Positions 1 to 10,089 are shown, counted from the first letter of the stretch. The stretch is DNA of 64,000 nt from Pyrinomonadaceae bacterium (GCA_030841085.1 JAVEDP010000025.1:186001-250000), one strand, 5' to 3'. Translations and numbers: made by a program. The notes: generated by a model from the sequence alone, not told the origin.

Positions 1-141
1 AGCCTCGCTCCCGTTCGGATGTTTTACCTGACGGAAAACTGCCGAGCCGAGCCCAAACAACATCAACAGAATTGAAATGGCGATAAAGATCCGGCGGTTG
101 GCCAGCCAATCAATCTTAACGTCTTTAAAAACTTGAATCAT
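1..141 (-). CDS. secF: SecF, protein export membrane protein (partial, N-terminus only)
   Basis: Only the first 47 codons are inside the window; the gene runs off the left edge. The visible protein starts MIQVFKDVKIDWLANRR and enters a hydrophobic stretch at about residues 19-32, matching the cytoplasmic lead and first membrane helix of SecF. SecF acts with SecD and YajC beside SecYEG, using the proton gradient to complete export of preproteins. It follows secD by 41 bases on the same strand, the usual order, so co-transcription with yajC-secD is likely. The rest of the protein, including the large periplasmic loop, cannot be judged here. Confidence 0.9.
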   Translation of the reverse strand, partial: MIQVFKDVKIDWLANRRIFIAISILLMLFGLGSAVFRQVKHPNGSEA

Positions 142-182
142 ATTAATTTGTCAGCGCACCAGCGCGCGGAGAGCGTCGGCGT

Positions 183-1880
<1,698 letters not shown>

Positions 1881-1902
1881 TGCAGATGGATCTTACGAGA
1901 AA

Positions 1903-2208
1903 CTAGGATTTCTTTTCTTCTTCGTCGATACCGGCGACGGCCGAACGCGCAATCTCAAGAATGGACTTGTCCGCGCTTCTAATTAAAAAGCTGGTGTCGC
2001 GTACCGTTGTTATGGTGCCGATAATTCCGCCGGTGGTAACCACACGATCTCCGGTCTTCAACTGCGAGATTGTTTGTTGCAGTTCTTTCTGTCGCTTCTG
2101 TTGCGGGCGGATGAGCAGCACATAGAAAACGCCGATGATCAAAAGCATCGGCAGCAGGCCGCCCAGTGCGCCCAGACCACCCTGAAACATGGCAAGTGCA
2201 ATTATCAT
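1903..2208 (-). CDS. yajC: YajC, preprotein translocase subunit
   Basis: Small single-pass inner-membrane protein that associates with SecDF. The 101 residues show one hydrophobic helix at about 15-36, followed at once by the RPQQKRQKE positive patch and a soluble domain containing LKTGDRVVTTGGIIGT, the family hallmark. It lies upstream of secD and downstream of tgt, the classic tgt-yajC-secD-secF order. The ATG at 2208 has a poor ribosome-binding site; an in-frame ATG six codons further in (2190) is an alternative start. Confidence 0.95.
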   Translation of the reverse strand: MIIALAMFQGGLGALGGLLPMLLIIGVFYVLLIRPQQKRQKELQQTISQLKTGDRVVTTGGIIGTITTVRDTSFLIRSADKSILEIARSAVAGIDEEEKKS

Positions 2209-2283
2209 CTAATAATTCTCTCAGGCCTCGTTGTACTTGATTAGTTAGTGCGGAACTACCGTGGGCCAATTTCCCGCCAACTT

Positions 2284-3474
2284 TCAACCATTCTGGCGCG
2301 AATAAGTGTTCAAGCCCTCGGTAAACTCTCGCTGAAATTTCGTGAAATTGCCAGACCGGATAGATTGCCTCACGCGTCGCATAGTGTCAAGGAAGAAGCC
2401 CAAATTGTGGTGCGTTAACAGCACACTCGCGAGGATCTCGCCCGACATATATAGATGACGAAGAAAGGCACGCGAGTGGCGGCGGCAAACTGCGCACGAA
2501 CAAGATTCATCCAGCGGCCGTGTGTCCAGTGCCCACTGCGCATTCTTCAAATTCATCTTGCCGCGCGAGGTGAATGCCTGGCCGGTGCGACCGTTACGCG
2601 TGGGCAACACACAATCGAACATGTCAATGCCGCGCGAAACCGCGTCGACCAAATCTTCGGGCGTGCCGACACCCATCAGGTAGCGCGGCTTTTCCGCTGG
2701 CATTTCCTGCGCCAGCGCGCCAACCACGTCCCACATCACCGACTTCTCTTCGCCTACGCTGAGACCACCGATAGCGTAACCATCGAATCCGATCTCGATA
2801 GTGCGCGTTAAGCTTTCGCGCCTAAGATCGTTGTGTGCCCCGCCTTGCACGATGCCGAACAATGCTTGCTCGCCACTCAACACTTCGGTTTCGTCGGTTC
2901 GTCCGGTATCCAACTCTTCGGATTGCAGTCCGTCAAATCGGATTCGTGAACGATTGGCCCAGCGCGCGGTCAGCTCCATGCTTTTGCGTGATACGTCCGC
3001 CGGCGCATCGCCCGCCGCGCATTCGTCAAACGCCATGACGATGTCTGAACCTAAGGCCGCCTGCACTTCCATCGAGATTTCGGGCGATAAAAACTTAAGA
3101 CTGCCATCGACGTGCGAACGAAATTCAGTTCCCTCCTCCGTAATCTTGCGCAGTGCACCCAGCGACCAAACCTGAAAACCTCCAGAGTCTGTAAGCAACG
3201 CGCGCGGCCAACTGTTGAAGCGATGCAGTCCACCACACGCGCGAATCACATCGATGCCGGGACGCAACCACAGATGATAGGTGTTGCCAAGAATGATGTG
3301 CGCACCGAGTTCTCTCTCGAGCGCTTCGAACCTAACTCCCTTCACCGTTCCCGCAGTTCCCACCGGCATGAAAACGGGGGTTTCAATGGGACCACGGCGC
3401 GTAGTCAACACGCCGGCACGGGCTTCACCCTCGCGCGCTAATACTTCAAAACTGATTGCGGGCTTCGTGGACAT
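2284..3474 (-). CDS. tgt: tRNA-guanine transglycosylase (queuine tRNA-ribosyltransferase)
   Basis: Exchanges guanine-34 for the queuosine precursor preQ1 in tRNAs with a GUN anticodon. In the 396-residue protein, TDSGGFQVWSLG lies in the substrate pocket, FGIVQGG and GGLSVGE line the active site, and MFDCVLPTRNGR carries the nucleophilic Asp region. The zinc site is CSCAVC plus a His about 28 residues later (LLTHHNLGF). The family usually has GGFQVFSL; here Phe is Trp. The start is ATG at 3474, with a 63-bp-period repeat directly upstream, so its promoter, if separate from der, would lie in that repeat. Confidence 0.97.
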   Translation of the reverse strand: MSTKPAISFEVLAREGEARAGVLTTRRGPIETPVFMPVGTAGTVKGVRFEALERELGAHIILGNTYHLWLRPGIDVIRACGGLHRFNSWPRALLTDSGGFQVWSLGALRKITEEGTEFRSHVDGSLKFLSPEISMEVQAALGSDIVMAFDECAAGDAPADVSRKSMELTARWANRSRIRFDGLQSEELDTGRTDETEVLSGEQALFGIVQGGAHNDLRRESLTRTIEIGFDGYAIGGLSVGEEKSVMWDVVGALAQEMPAEKPRYLMGVGTPEDLVDAVSRGIDMFDCVLPTRNGRTGQAFTSRGKMNLKNAQWALDTRPLDESCSCAVCRRHSRAFLRHLYMSGEILASVLLTHHNLGFFLDTMRRVRQSIRSGNFTKFQREFTEGLNTYSRQNG

Positions 3475-3480
3475 CCTTGC

Positions 3481-3745
3481 TTCTGGCTCACTTCTGGAGT
3501 TTGAAATCTTGAAGCTGGAATCTGAATGCTGGAATCCGGAACCTGGAACCTGGAATCTCGAATTTGAAATCTTGAATCTCGAACCTGGAATCTTGAACCT
3601 GGAATCTTGAACCTGGAATCTCGAATTTGAAATCTTGAATCTCGAACCTGGAATCTTGAACCTGGAATCTTGAACCTGGAATCTGGAATTTGAAATCTGG
3701 AATCTGGAATTTGGAATTTGGAATTTGGAATTTGGAATTTGAGAA
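3481..3745. repeat. Higher-order tandem repeat between der and tgt
   Basis: About 265 bases made of short units such as TGGAATCT, TTGAACC and TTTGAAATC. A longer unit of 63 bases is visible: the motif CCTGGAATCTCG starts at 3549 and again at 3612, and a changed copy (CCTGGAATCTGG) starts at 3675. The left end degenerates and the right end becomes a run of TTTGGAA repeats. It fills the whole gap between the der stop and the tgt start. No gene is seen in it. Confidence 0.9.
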
Positions 3746-3749
3746 ACTA

Positions 3750-5171
3750 CTAATTTCGCTTCTTCCGTTGTTTGTGCTTCTCGATGATCTTTAGCGGCGT
3801 CGCAAAAAAATCAAACTCTTCGCGCAAACGATTCTGCAGATAACGCAAGTAAGAAAAATGCAGTCCCGCCTTACCGCCTGAAGTGAACAGCACAAACTTG
3901 GGCGGACGCACACCGACTTGCGTCATATATTGCACGTGCAACCTGGACACGCCGCCCTTGACCGGCGCCGGCGCGCTGCCGCCACGCGGCTGCGAAACTG
4001 CGGCCTCAAAAAAAGCGTTTAGCTGGGAAGTGGAAACGCGCCGATTGCGCGCCTCGTTGGCTTTGATTGCGAGTGGCAAAAGATTTTCGACGCGCTGTCC
4101 AGTCAAGGCAGAGATCATAATGACTGGCGCGAACTCCAGAAACTTCATCTTCTGCCTGACGCCGCGCTCGAACTCGCTTGACGTTCCGCTTTCTTTGTCT
4201 TTAACCGCATCCCATTTATTACAAGCGATAATGATTGAGCAGCCCGCGTCAAACGCGTAGCCGGCGATGTTCGCGTCCAGCGCTGTCGGTCCTTCTTCCG
4301 CATCAAGCAAGACGATCGCGACATCAGCGCGCTCCAAATTTCTGCGTGCCATAATGACGGAAAGCTTTTCCATCATCTGTTCCGTCTTCCCTTTTCGCCG
4401 GATGCCCGCGGTATCAATCAGGCGAAATAGCTGATCGGGAGTTTGCAATAACGTGTCCGTGGCATCTCGCGTCGTGCCGGCGATTTGCGAAACAATCGCG
4501 CGCTCTTCACCGAGCAGGCTGTTCAGCACGGACGACTTGCCCACGTTTGGCCGGCCGACAATCGCGAGGCGCAGCTCGCGTGGCTTCTCCCCGTCTGTCG
4601 TTTCGTTTTCTTTAAGGTGCGGGATTAATGCATCGAGCAAATCACCAATGCCCAGGCCTTGCTCTGCGGATACCGGATAAACTTCCTGGAAACCAAAGCG
4701 GTAAAATTCATTTCGTTCGGCTTCCATTCTGGCGGCATCGACTTTGTTCGCGATTACAAACACTGTCTTCCCGCTCGCGCGCAGAAGTTTTGCGAGTTCT
4801 TCGTCCAGGGGCGTTATTCCAGCGCGCGCATCAACGGTCAGCAACAAAACGTCCGCTTCGGAAATCGCGACCTGCGCCTGCTTCAAAATATTTGCCGGGA
4901 TGATCTCATCGTCATCGGGAACCATGCCGCCGGTGTCGACCAACGAAAAGCGCTGACCGCCCCACTCCACCTCGCCGTAGATGCGGTCGCGCGTGATGCC
5001 GGGCTCGTCGCCCACGATCGATTTCCGCTCGCCGGTCAGCCGGTTGAACAGGGTGGACTTGCCGACGTTCGGCCGGCCCACGATTGCCACTAACGAAAGT
5101 CCGTTACTCTTCACGCTGTATCCCAACTCTCTCTCTTCACCAGATCTTCCGTCGTATTTCGAAGAAGGCAT
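3750..5171 (-). CDS. der: Der (EngA), double-domain ribosome-assembly GTPase
   Basis: GTPase needed for maturation of the 50S ribosomal subunit. Two G domains in tandem each show GRPNVGKS (P-loop), DTAG or DTGG (G3) and NKxD (NKVDA, NKWDA), followed by the C-terminal KH-like domain ending in HKQRKKRN. Length is slightly above the family norm because about 30 residues precede the first G domain. The chosen ATG at 5171 has a GGCGG element a few bases upstream; a GTG at 5183 is also possible. Downstream are the tandem repeat and tgt. Confidence 0.97.
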   Translation of the reverse strand: MPSSKYDGRSGEERELGYSVKSNGLSLVAIVGRPNVGKSTLFNRLTGERKSIVGDEPGITRDRIYGEVEWGGQRFSLVDTGGMVPDDDEIIPANILKQAQVAISEADVLLLTVDARAGITPLDEELAKLLRASGKTVFVIANKVDAARMEAERNEFYRFGFQEVYPVSAEQGLGIGDLLDALIPHLKENETTDGEKPRELRLAIVGRPNVGKSSVLNSLLGEERAIVSQIAGTTRDATDTLLQTPDQLFRLIDTAGIRRKGKTEQMMEKLSVIMARRNLERADVAIVLLDAEEGPTALDANIAGYAFDAGCSIIIACNKWDAVKDKESGTSSEFERGVRQKMKFLEFAPVIMISALTGQRVENLLPLAIKANEARNRRVSTSQLNAFFEAAVSQPRGGSAPAPVKGGVSRLHVQYMTQVGVRPPKFVLFTSGGKAGLHFSYLRYLQNRLREEFDFFATPLKIIEKHKQRKKRN

Positions 5172-5229
5172 CTTAACCGCCACTTGCGCTACATGAAAAC
5201 GCGCGCGGAATTGGGCATCGCCCTACTTC

Positions 5230-5297
5230 GTAAAGCAAACTGTTAGTTTGCGATGGTTGAATGCATTCCACGTCCGCAAACTAACAGTTTGCTTTAC
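5230..5297. repeat. Inverted pair of GCAAACTAACAGTTTGC-type palindromes
   Basis: Two copies of a 22-23 base element face each other (5230-5252 and 5276-5297), each itself a near-palindrome with core GCAAACTAACAGTTTGC and an outer TTTAC/GTAAA flank. It lies in the divergent gap between der and the VOC gene. Related copies are at 7392, 15113, 27295 and 34799-34882. Confidence 0.9.
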
Positions 5298-5395
5298 AAA
5301 GAACGATTTCGATCACTTCCGGAATTTGTTTGACTATCGCGCTCGTCGTCGGCTATACCGTTGCCGCAATCCAACTCCCCATTCGGAGCAAAGTA

Positions 5396-5794
5396 ATGGC
5401 TGATGAAACGAACTTTGGCTTGGCTGCGATCGAGCAAATCGCGGTCAACGCTCATGACATCGAGCGCGCCGTAGGCTTCTATCGCGACAAGCTTGGAATG
5501 AAGCTTTTGTTCACCGTCCCACCGACCCTCGCTTTCTTCGATTGCAATGGAATTCGTTTGATGCTGTCGCTGCCCGCAAAGCCCGAGTTTGATCACCCGG
5601 GTTCTATTATTTACTTTAACGTCGATGATATTCACCGGGCTTGCGAAACGCTGACGACGCGCGGCGTTCAGTTTGAAGAAGAACCGGCATTTGTTGCCGA
5701 CATGGGCGCTTATGATCTTTGGCTGGCAGCGTTCCGCGATTCGGAAAACAACTTACTGGCGTTGATGAGTCACGTTCCGAAAGAGGCGAAGTGA
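5396..5794 (+). CDS. VOC-family (glyoxalase-fold) protein
   Basis: A 132-residue single-module protein of the vicinal-oxygen-chelate superfamily. It begins with IEQIAVNAHDIERAVGFYRDKLGMKLLF, the first beta-alpha-beta unit, and ends with AFRDSENNLLALMSH, where the family's last metal-ligand Glu normally sits. Members include glyoxalase I, dioxygenases and resistance proteins; the exact substrate cannot be read. The ATG at 5396 is preferred over an upstream start because GGAG lies seven bases before it and the fold begins soon after. Confidence 0.85.
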   Translation: MADETNFGLAAIEQIAVNAHDIERAVGFYRDKLGMKLLFTVPPTLAFFDCNGIRLMLSLPAKPEFDHPGSIIYFNVDDIHRACETLTTRGVQFEEEPAFVADMGAYDLWLAAFRDSENNLLALMSHVPKEAK

Positions 5795-5820
5795 CAATGC
5801 GCTCTCAGGATTGAGCCCGG

Positions 5821-5963
5821 CTATCTTGTCAGTACCGCCTGCGGTAGCGAGTGGGTTCTTAGGTTAGAGAGGAAAACGAATCACGGCACGAGCTATCTTG
5901 TCAGTACCGCCTGCGGTAGCGGGTGGGTTCTTGATAAAGGAGCGAAAACACTCATGGCACGAG
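5821..5963 (+). repeat. Imperfect direct duplication of a gene leader, about 72-bp period
   Basis: A block starting CTATCTTGTCAGTACCGCC occurs at 5821 and again at 5893, differing at one base over 40. The similarity goes on into the following gene start: GAAAACGAATCACGGCACGAG after copy one resembles GAAAACACTCATGGCACGAG after copy two. In the first copy the start codon context reads ACG rather than ATG. It looks like a recent tandem duplication of leader plus start codon of the next gene. Confidence 0.8.
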
Positions 5964-6619
5964 CAGCAGCGAAAAAGAAATCGATCTACGGCGTTCATCC
6001 GGGCGTGTTGATGACGCAGAAATGGATTGCCGAACTGAAAGACAAAACCGGCCGCTCGCTGGAAGATTGGTTAAAGCTCATCAGAAAGTCTGGACCTAAA
6101 GATGAGAAGGCGCGGCGCGAGTGGTTGAAGACGGAGTACGGACTCGGCACCAACAGCGCGTGGTGGCTGGCCGAACGAGCCGACGGTAAAGGCGCCGAAG
6201 TCGGCGACCCGGACACCTATTTGCAAGCTGCCGAAGGATACGTTGAAACCATGTTCGCCGGCGGCAAAGCGCCTCTGCGTCCCATCTACGATGCGTTATT
6301 GAAACTTGGCCTAAGCGTGGGCAAGGATGTGAAAGCTTGTCCCTGCCAGACGATTGTGCCGCTTTATCGCAATCACGTCTTCGCACAGATCAAACCGACC
6401 ACACGTACTCGAATTGATTTTGGTCTGGCATTGGGCGACACAAAAGCAAAAGGACGATTGATCGATACCGGCGGCTTTGCGAAAAAGGATCGCATCACGC
6501 ACCGTTTCGAGTTAACGTCATTAAAAGATATCGACGACGAAGTGAAGCGCTGGCTGAAAGTTGCTTATGAACGCGATACCGGAAAGCCCAGCGGTTCAGG
6601 TAATCCTCGCAACTTGTAA
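5954..6619 (+). CDS. DUF4287 / DUF5655 domain protein
   Basis: A 221-residue soluble protein. The N-terminal third (about 15-75: GVLMTQKWIAELKDKTGRS, then EWLKTEYGLGTNSAWWLAER) matches DUF4287. The C-terminal part (from about 90: YVETMFAGGKAPLRPIYDALL, then HVFAQIKPTTRTRIDFGLAL) matches DUF5655, a domain of unknown function often paired with it. No signal peptide, no catalytic motif. An AAGGAG lies 11 bases before the ATG. A second DUF4287 gene is next, which suggests a related role; no function is claimed. Confidence 0.8.
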   Translation: MARAAAKKKSIYGVHPGVLMTQKWIAELKDKTGRSLEDWLKLIRKSGPKDEKARREWLKTEYGLGTNSAWWLAERADGKGAEVGDPDTYLQAAEGYVETMFAGGKAPLRPIYDALLKLGLSVGKDVKACPCQTIVPLYRNHVFAQIKPTTRTRIDFGLALGDTKAKGRLIDTGGFAKKDRITHRFELTSLKDIDDEVKRWLKVAYERDTGKPSGSGNPRNL

Positions 6620-6645
6620 TCCTTAGGTTCATAAGCGGCGCCGCA

Positions 6646-6812
6646 CTTGCGGCTCTGCCGCCTTCCGTGCGGAAAGGCTCTGCCTTTCCGCAGCATCACA
6701 CGAAAGTTTAGGCTCTGCCTGAAAGGACATCGATTAGGCATAGCCTCCAGAATTCTTTACAGCTTGTCGGAAAGGCAGAGCCTTTCCGCACCGAAAGCGG
6801 CAAAGCCGCAGG
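6646..6812. repeat. Nested palindromic repeat element
   Basis: Two perfect-looking hairpins built on GGAAAGGCTCTGCCTTTCC (6670-6690) and GGAAAGGCAGAGCCTTTCC (6769-6788) face each other. They are bracketed by GCGGCTCTGCCGC at 6650 and GCGGCAAAGCCGC at 6798. The whole block ends just before the ATG at 6822, so the leader of the next gene would be highly structured. It looks like a small non-autonomous repeat. Confidence 0.75.
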
Positions 6813-6821
6813 ATCACATTC

Positions 6822-7379
6822 ATGAAAACGAAGAACGATACAACGCCGCGCATGAGCGACATTGCCGTAAAGGCAAAAACTGGCAAGAACTGGAAGGACT
6901 GGTTCGCGGTTCTCGACAAAGCCGGCGCGCGCAAGATGAACCACCAGGAGATCGTCAAACTTGTAAGCGAGAAATACGATGTTGGACCATGGTGGCAACA
7001 GATGGTCACGGTAACCTATGAACAAGCGCGCGGTTTGCGCGAGAAATATCAGAAGCCCGCGGGGTACCAAATCAGCGTCAGCCGAACCGTTAACGCGCCG
7101 GTCGCTAAGCTCTACAAGTCTTTCGCGAATGCAAGATCTCGTTCATTGTGGCTGCCTGAAAACGATTTCGTCGTTCGCACTAAAACGACCGACAAATCGC
7201 TGCGTGTGACCTGGAACGACGATAAAAGCAGCCTTGAAATCAATTTCTATCCCAAGGCGGCGGACAAGAGTCAGGTAGTCGTGCAGCACAGCAAACTTCC
7301 CGATGCAAAATCTTCGGCAAAGATGAAAACCTACTGGGGCAAGGCGCTGGATAGACTTCGCACCTCACTTGAAAAATAA
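6822..7379 (+). CDS. DUF4287 domain fused to SRPBCC/AHSA1-like domain
   Basis: A 185-residue protein. Residues about 15-75 (TGKNWKDWFAVLDKAGARK, then IVKLVSEKYDVGPWWQQMVT) are a DUF4287 module as in the previous gene. From about 85 (ISVSRTVNAPVAKLYKSFAN to the end) it resembles the START/SRPBCC fold of the AHSA1 type, which binds small hydrophobic ligands or Hsp90. The C-terminal helix WGKALDRLRTSL closes the fold. Ligand unknown. Its upstream region is the nested palindrome at 6646-6812. Confidence 0.8.
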   Translation: MKTKNDTTPRMSDIAVKAKTGKNWKDWFAVLDKAGARKMNHQEIVKLVSEKYDVGPWWQQMVTVTYEQARGLREKYQKPAGYQISVSRTVNAPVAKLYKSFANARSRSLWLPENDFVVRTKTTDKSLRVTWNDDKSSLEINFYPKAADKSQVVVQHSKLPDAKSSAKMKTYWGKALDRLRTSLEK

Positions 7380-7391
7380 TTCTCTTCCTGG

Positions 7392-7414
7392 GTAAAGCAA
7401 ACTGTTAGTTTGCG
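7392..7414 (+). repeat. Single GCAAACTGTTAGTTTGC-type palindrome
   Basis: One copy of the same element as at 5230, 12 bases after the stop of the DUF4287/SRPBCC gene. No partner copy is seen nearby. Confidence 0.85.
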
Positions 7415-7489
7415 ATGGTCGCCAATCACTCACGTTGGAAGAACAGGTCTTTCTCGGAGTGAAGACGACTTACGTGAGACTCAAGCGCA

Positions 7490-7978
7490 ATGAACTCCTC
7501 AACCATAGAAACCTCGCCGTCGAAGGTCGACGCCTTCCAACAACTCGAACTCGGTCGTCGCGGCGAAGCACTGGCGGCTGCATACCTGCAACAGCTCGGC
7601 TATCGGATTGTCGCTTCAAACTTTGCCCTGCCCGTTGGTCGCAACCGACTCGGAGTTGCCATCAACGTTGAAATCGATCTCGTCGCTTATCAGGGAGACA
7701 CGCTTTGTTTCGTCGAAGTGAAGAGCCGCGCTTCAGATTGGTTCGCGCCGCCGCAAGCGAACGTCGATCGTCGCAAGCAGCGGCAGATCGCCCGGGCCGC
7801 GCGCGCCTATCGGCGTATGTTTGGTCTCGTCGGCCAGCCTTATCGTTACGACGTAGTGACGATTGTCTTTGGAGACGAAGAGGCTCTTAGACTGGCGCCG
7901 AAAATTGATTTGCTCCGCAACTATTGGACTGAGGACCAACTACGCAAGCGCACCTGGTCCGACAGATATTACGACTAG
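7490..7978 (+). CDS. YraN family (UPF0102) nuclease-fold protein
   Basis: A 162-residue protein of the restriction-endonuclease-like fold. ELGRRGEALAAAYLQQLGYRI, then VEIDLVAYQGDTLCFVEVKSR, give the E...EID...EVK pattern of active residues in this superfamily. The family is near-universal and its role is unsettled, with Holliday-junction-type or DNA-repair nuclease suggested. An insert (LPVGRNRLGVAIN) precedes the EID motif where many homologs have a short turn. The first residues before LELGRRG are variable, so the start is the least certain part. Confidence 0.88.
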   Translation: MNSSTIETSPSKVDAFQQLELGRRGEALAAAYLQQLGYRIVASNFALPVGRNRLGVAINVEIDLVAYQGDTLCFVEVKSRASDWFAPPQANVDRRKQRQIARAARAYRRMFGLVGQPYRYDVVTIVFGDEEALRLAPKIDLLRNYWTEDQLRKRTWSDRYYD

Positions 7979-7979
7979 T

Positions 7980-8023
7980 CACTGGGACCGCGGGCGTCCC
8001 GCCGCATTGAGCGCGCAGCGCGA
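7980..8023 (+). repeat. Dispersed repeat, copy 1
   Basis: The stretch starting ACTGGGACCGCGGGCGTC, ending GAGCGCGCAGCGCGAA, recurs with a few changes at 42092-42134, 34 kb away. It directly follows the yraN-family stop codon. No coding role seen. Confidence 0.75.
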
Positions 8024-8070
8024 ACAATCCGACATGACACATACGTTGCAGCTTGTCCGCATCGCTCCTG

Positions 8071-8268
8071 GGGAACGCGAAGCGATCTCATTAGCACCGC
8101 GGCTTCAGCCCGGTGATACCCAAACCGGAGTCAAGACGGAACCGTTTCTAACGGTTTTTGTTGGCGGGGCAATCATGAGAAACCGTTGGAAACGGTTCAG
8201 GAATCATTTTGTAGAACTTGACCACCGGCTGAAGCCGCGGTGCTAATGAGATCGCTTTGCGTTTCCCC
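8071..8268. repeat. MITE-like long inverted repeat
   Basis: Outer arms of about 45 bases (8071-8115 and 8223-8268) share CTCATTAGCACCGCGGCTTC and its complement. Inner arms carry AACCGTTTCTAACGG (8138-8153) and its approximate complement (8180-8199). About 100 bases lie between the outer arms and encode nothing convincing. It ends about 100 bases before tRNA-Gly. Confidence 0.8.
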
Positions 8269-8364
8269 GCCCCAGTTCCAATGAGAAGTCGAGATGACAA
8301 CCAAAGTCAAAACCGCCTCGCTTGACAACAAACATCGAATCATTAGAATCGCTGCTGCTCCAAA

Positions 8365-8439
8365 GCGGGAGTAGCTCAGTGGTAGAGCATCGCCTTGCCA
8401 AGGCGAGGGTCGCGAGTTCAAATCTCGTCTCCCGCTCCA
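8365..8439 (+). tRNA. tRNA-Gly (anticodon GCC)
   Basis: A 75-base cloverleaf with the CCA end encoded. Acceptor GCGGGAG pairs with CTCCCGC. The D arm is GCTC/GAGC, the anticodon stem TCGCC/GGCGA with loop TTGCCAA, and the T arm GCGAG/CTCGT with loop TTCAAAT. Discriminator U, then CCA. All stems close. Confidence 0.97.
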
Positions 8440-8446
8440 AGAAATA

Positions 8447-8576
8447 ATGAAGGCGGAAGTGATGAAGGGTCGCTTTTCAGTTTTTGGTTTTCAGTGTTGC
8501 AGCCGCTAAATTGCGGTTCGGCTGAAAACTGCAAACTGAAAACATGAAGGCCGAGACTTCATCCTTCCGCCTTCAT
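8447..8576. repeat. Inverted repeat between the two tRNA genes
   Basis: ATGAAGGCGGAAG at 8447 is the complement of CTTCCGCCTTCAT at 8564. Inside, TTTTCAGTTTTTGG and CTGAAAACTGCAAACTG form further complementary stretches. Long hairpin potential, no gene. Confidence 0.7.
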
Positions 8577-8593
8577 GCTTCATACTTGCTGTT

Positions 8594-8670
<77 letters not shown>

Positions 8671-8761
8671 AACTTCACAACTACTCAGCCGCTTCGCAGC
8701 AGGCCGGATCTTGCTGTTCGGACGGTCCTTGGAACCCACGCCTGGTCCAAACCCAGACGAT

Positions 8762-9061
8762 CTATTTTTTGCGGCTCTTCGGCGCCGCATGCCGACCCTT
8801 CGTTGCCGCACTAATACCCTTGGCTGCTACATTCTTGGCGTCGGCCCGCTTGTCAACGCCTGCGGCTTTCGCGCCGGCTTCCGCCGCGCCCTGGAGGGCC
8901 CCGGCGGCAGCGCCCTGCAGCACTTCCCGCGCGACCTTCCTGGCTTTCGTCAACACTTTTTTGGTCGTTATCTTTTGGCCCGACTTCTTGCTGCCGCTCT
9001 TCTTAGTGCCGCGGGACTGCTTCTTTCCTGCTGCTTTGTTCGATCTTTTCTTTGTGGCCAT
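8762..9061 (-). CDS. Lys/Ala-rich histone-like small protein
   Basis: A 99-residue, strongly basic protein. Residues 1-45 are mostly Lys, Ser, Gly and Thr (KKRSNKAAGKKQSRGTKKSG). The middle (about 45-70) is an Ala-rich amphipathic stretch (EVLQGAAAGALQGAAEAGAK), and the end is basic again. It resembles bacterial histone-H1-like or KU-tail sequences by composition only; no domain family is recognised. A GGAGG lies nine bases before the ATG. The next gene upstream on the same strand also has a Lys-rich tail. DNA binding is inferred from composition. Confidence 0.75.
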   Translation of the reverse strand: MATKKRSNKAAGKKQSRGTKKSGSKKSGQKITTKKVLTKARKVAREVLQGAAAGALQGAAEAGAKAAGVDKRADAKNVAAKGISAATKGRHAAPKSRKK

Positions 9062-9198
9062 TTCATTGATCCTCCAAGGTTATCCTCAAGACAATTGCGC
9101 TACTTATGCGACAGATGTGGAGATACCCAGGCAGAGGCGCCTTCGTTTCCCCTTAACGCATAAACGTTGATGCGTGACGTGGGGGTTGTTTCCTAAAG

Positions 9199-9720
9199 TC
9201 ATTTCTTTTTGGCTGCTTGCTTCTTCGTCGTTTTCGACCTCACGCGCTTAGTAATTCTTTTCGTGGTCCGCTTGTTCGCTCCTCCTCCAACCTGCGCCAA
9301 CAATTCAGAAAACTCGAAGCCGAACAACTCCTTGATTTTTGCATCGAGTGCCGGCATCACCAGTCCCTTTCCCAACGTTGACATTTCTTCGACCATGCTG
9401 TCGGCAAAGGCTATGACCGGTGTTTGTTTGCCGCCCTTGGTGTTCTTGTGGGCGTATCCGAGCGTATAGCCGAGAGCGAAGCCGGCCGATAGCGCGCCCA
9501 GACTCCAAACCAGCGGCTCCTTTTGAAACTCTTCGCGATAATCAAGAACACCGGTCACAGTCTTCTTGACGGCGCTGACTTCCTGACCGATGGTTTCTTT
9601 AATCTCATCAACGGTCTCGGCGAGAGATTCGCGCGTTCGCTCCATCTGGCGCTGAAGTTCGCGCTTACTCGGCTCGCGATTCTCTCCGCTTTCTCTGGCT
9701 GCGCCGCTCACTTTAGCCAT
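9199..9720 (-). CDS. DUF3618-like membrane-associated protein with Lys-rich tail
   Basis: A 173-residue protein. Residues about 18-60 (ELQRQMERTRESLAETVDEI) match the DUF3618 helical motif. A hydrophobic stretch at about 70-92 (LVWSLGALSAGFALGYTLGY) looks like one membrane helix. The last 25 residues are nearly all Lys, Arg and Thr (KRTTKRITKRVRSKTTKK). In other bacteria DUF3618 sits with phage-holin-like and YtxH-type stress genes; role unknown. An AGG-type ribosome site precedes the ATG at 9720. Confidence 0.75.
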   Translation of the reverse strand: MAKVSGAARESGENREPSKRELQRQMERTRESLAETVDEIKETIGQEVSAVKKTVTGVLDYREEFQKEPLVWSLGALSAGFALGYTLGYAHKNTKGGKQTPVIAFADSMVEEMSTLGKGLVMPALDAKIKELFGFEFSELLAQVGGGANKRTTKRITKRVRSKTTKKQAAKKK

Positions 9721-10013
9721 GTCGCACCTCGTGATCGGTCTGAAACGACATCACCCTTCCGTGCTTACTCTTGTCGCGCCGGGTTCTATCTAGACGTGCG
9801 CCTGGTATTGGATCTCTGTGTTTCAAGTCGTTCCTCGCATCATGATCGGTTCCGGCAACTACGGACAAGCATCGTTACTCGTGCTCCACGATGCAGGTGC
9901 TGCTATATATTCGAACACCCATCGGCTTCTTTGACTGGACCAGCAAGATCGGTGCCAACATGAGTCAACCGACAGCGCTTGGTCCTGTCCGCTTGGGTCG
10001 CTTTCACTTTTTT
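9721..10013. other. Intergenic, no gene seen
   Basis: Reading frames here are short and lack ribosome-binding sites or recognisable motifs. The region probably holds the promoter for the minus-strand Lys-rich pair. No repeat of the window's families is present. Confidence 0.6.
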
Positions 10014-10089
10014 AGCAGCGTAGCCAAGTGGTAATGCAGAGGTCTGCAAAACCCTTCTTCATCGGTTCGCTTCCGATCGCCGTTGCCCA
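10014..10089 (+). pseudogene. Decayed tRNA-Cys copy
   Basis: The segment is highly similar to the intact tRNA-Cys at 8596: the shared stretch around the anticodon (GCAGAGGTCTGCAAAACC) is identical. Damage is visible. Acceptor AGCAGCG against CGCCGTT has an A-C mismatch and a G-T pair, and the D stem has a C-T mismatch. The anticodon stem has an A-C mismatch, the T loop reads TTCGCTT so the universal A58 is C, and the end reads CCC rather than CCA. Anticodon GCA is kept. Function is unlikely. Confidence 0.8.
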
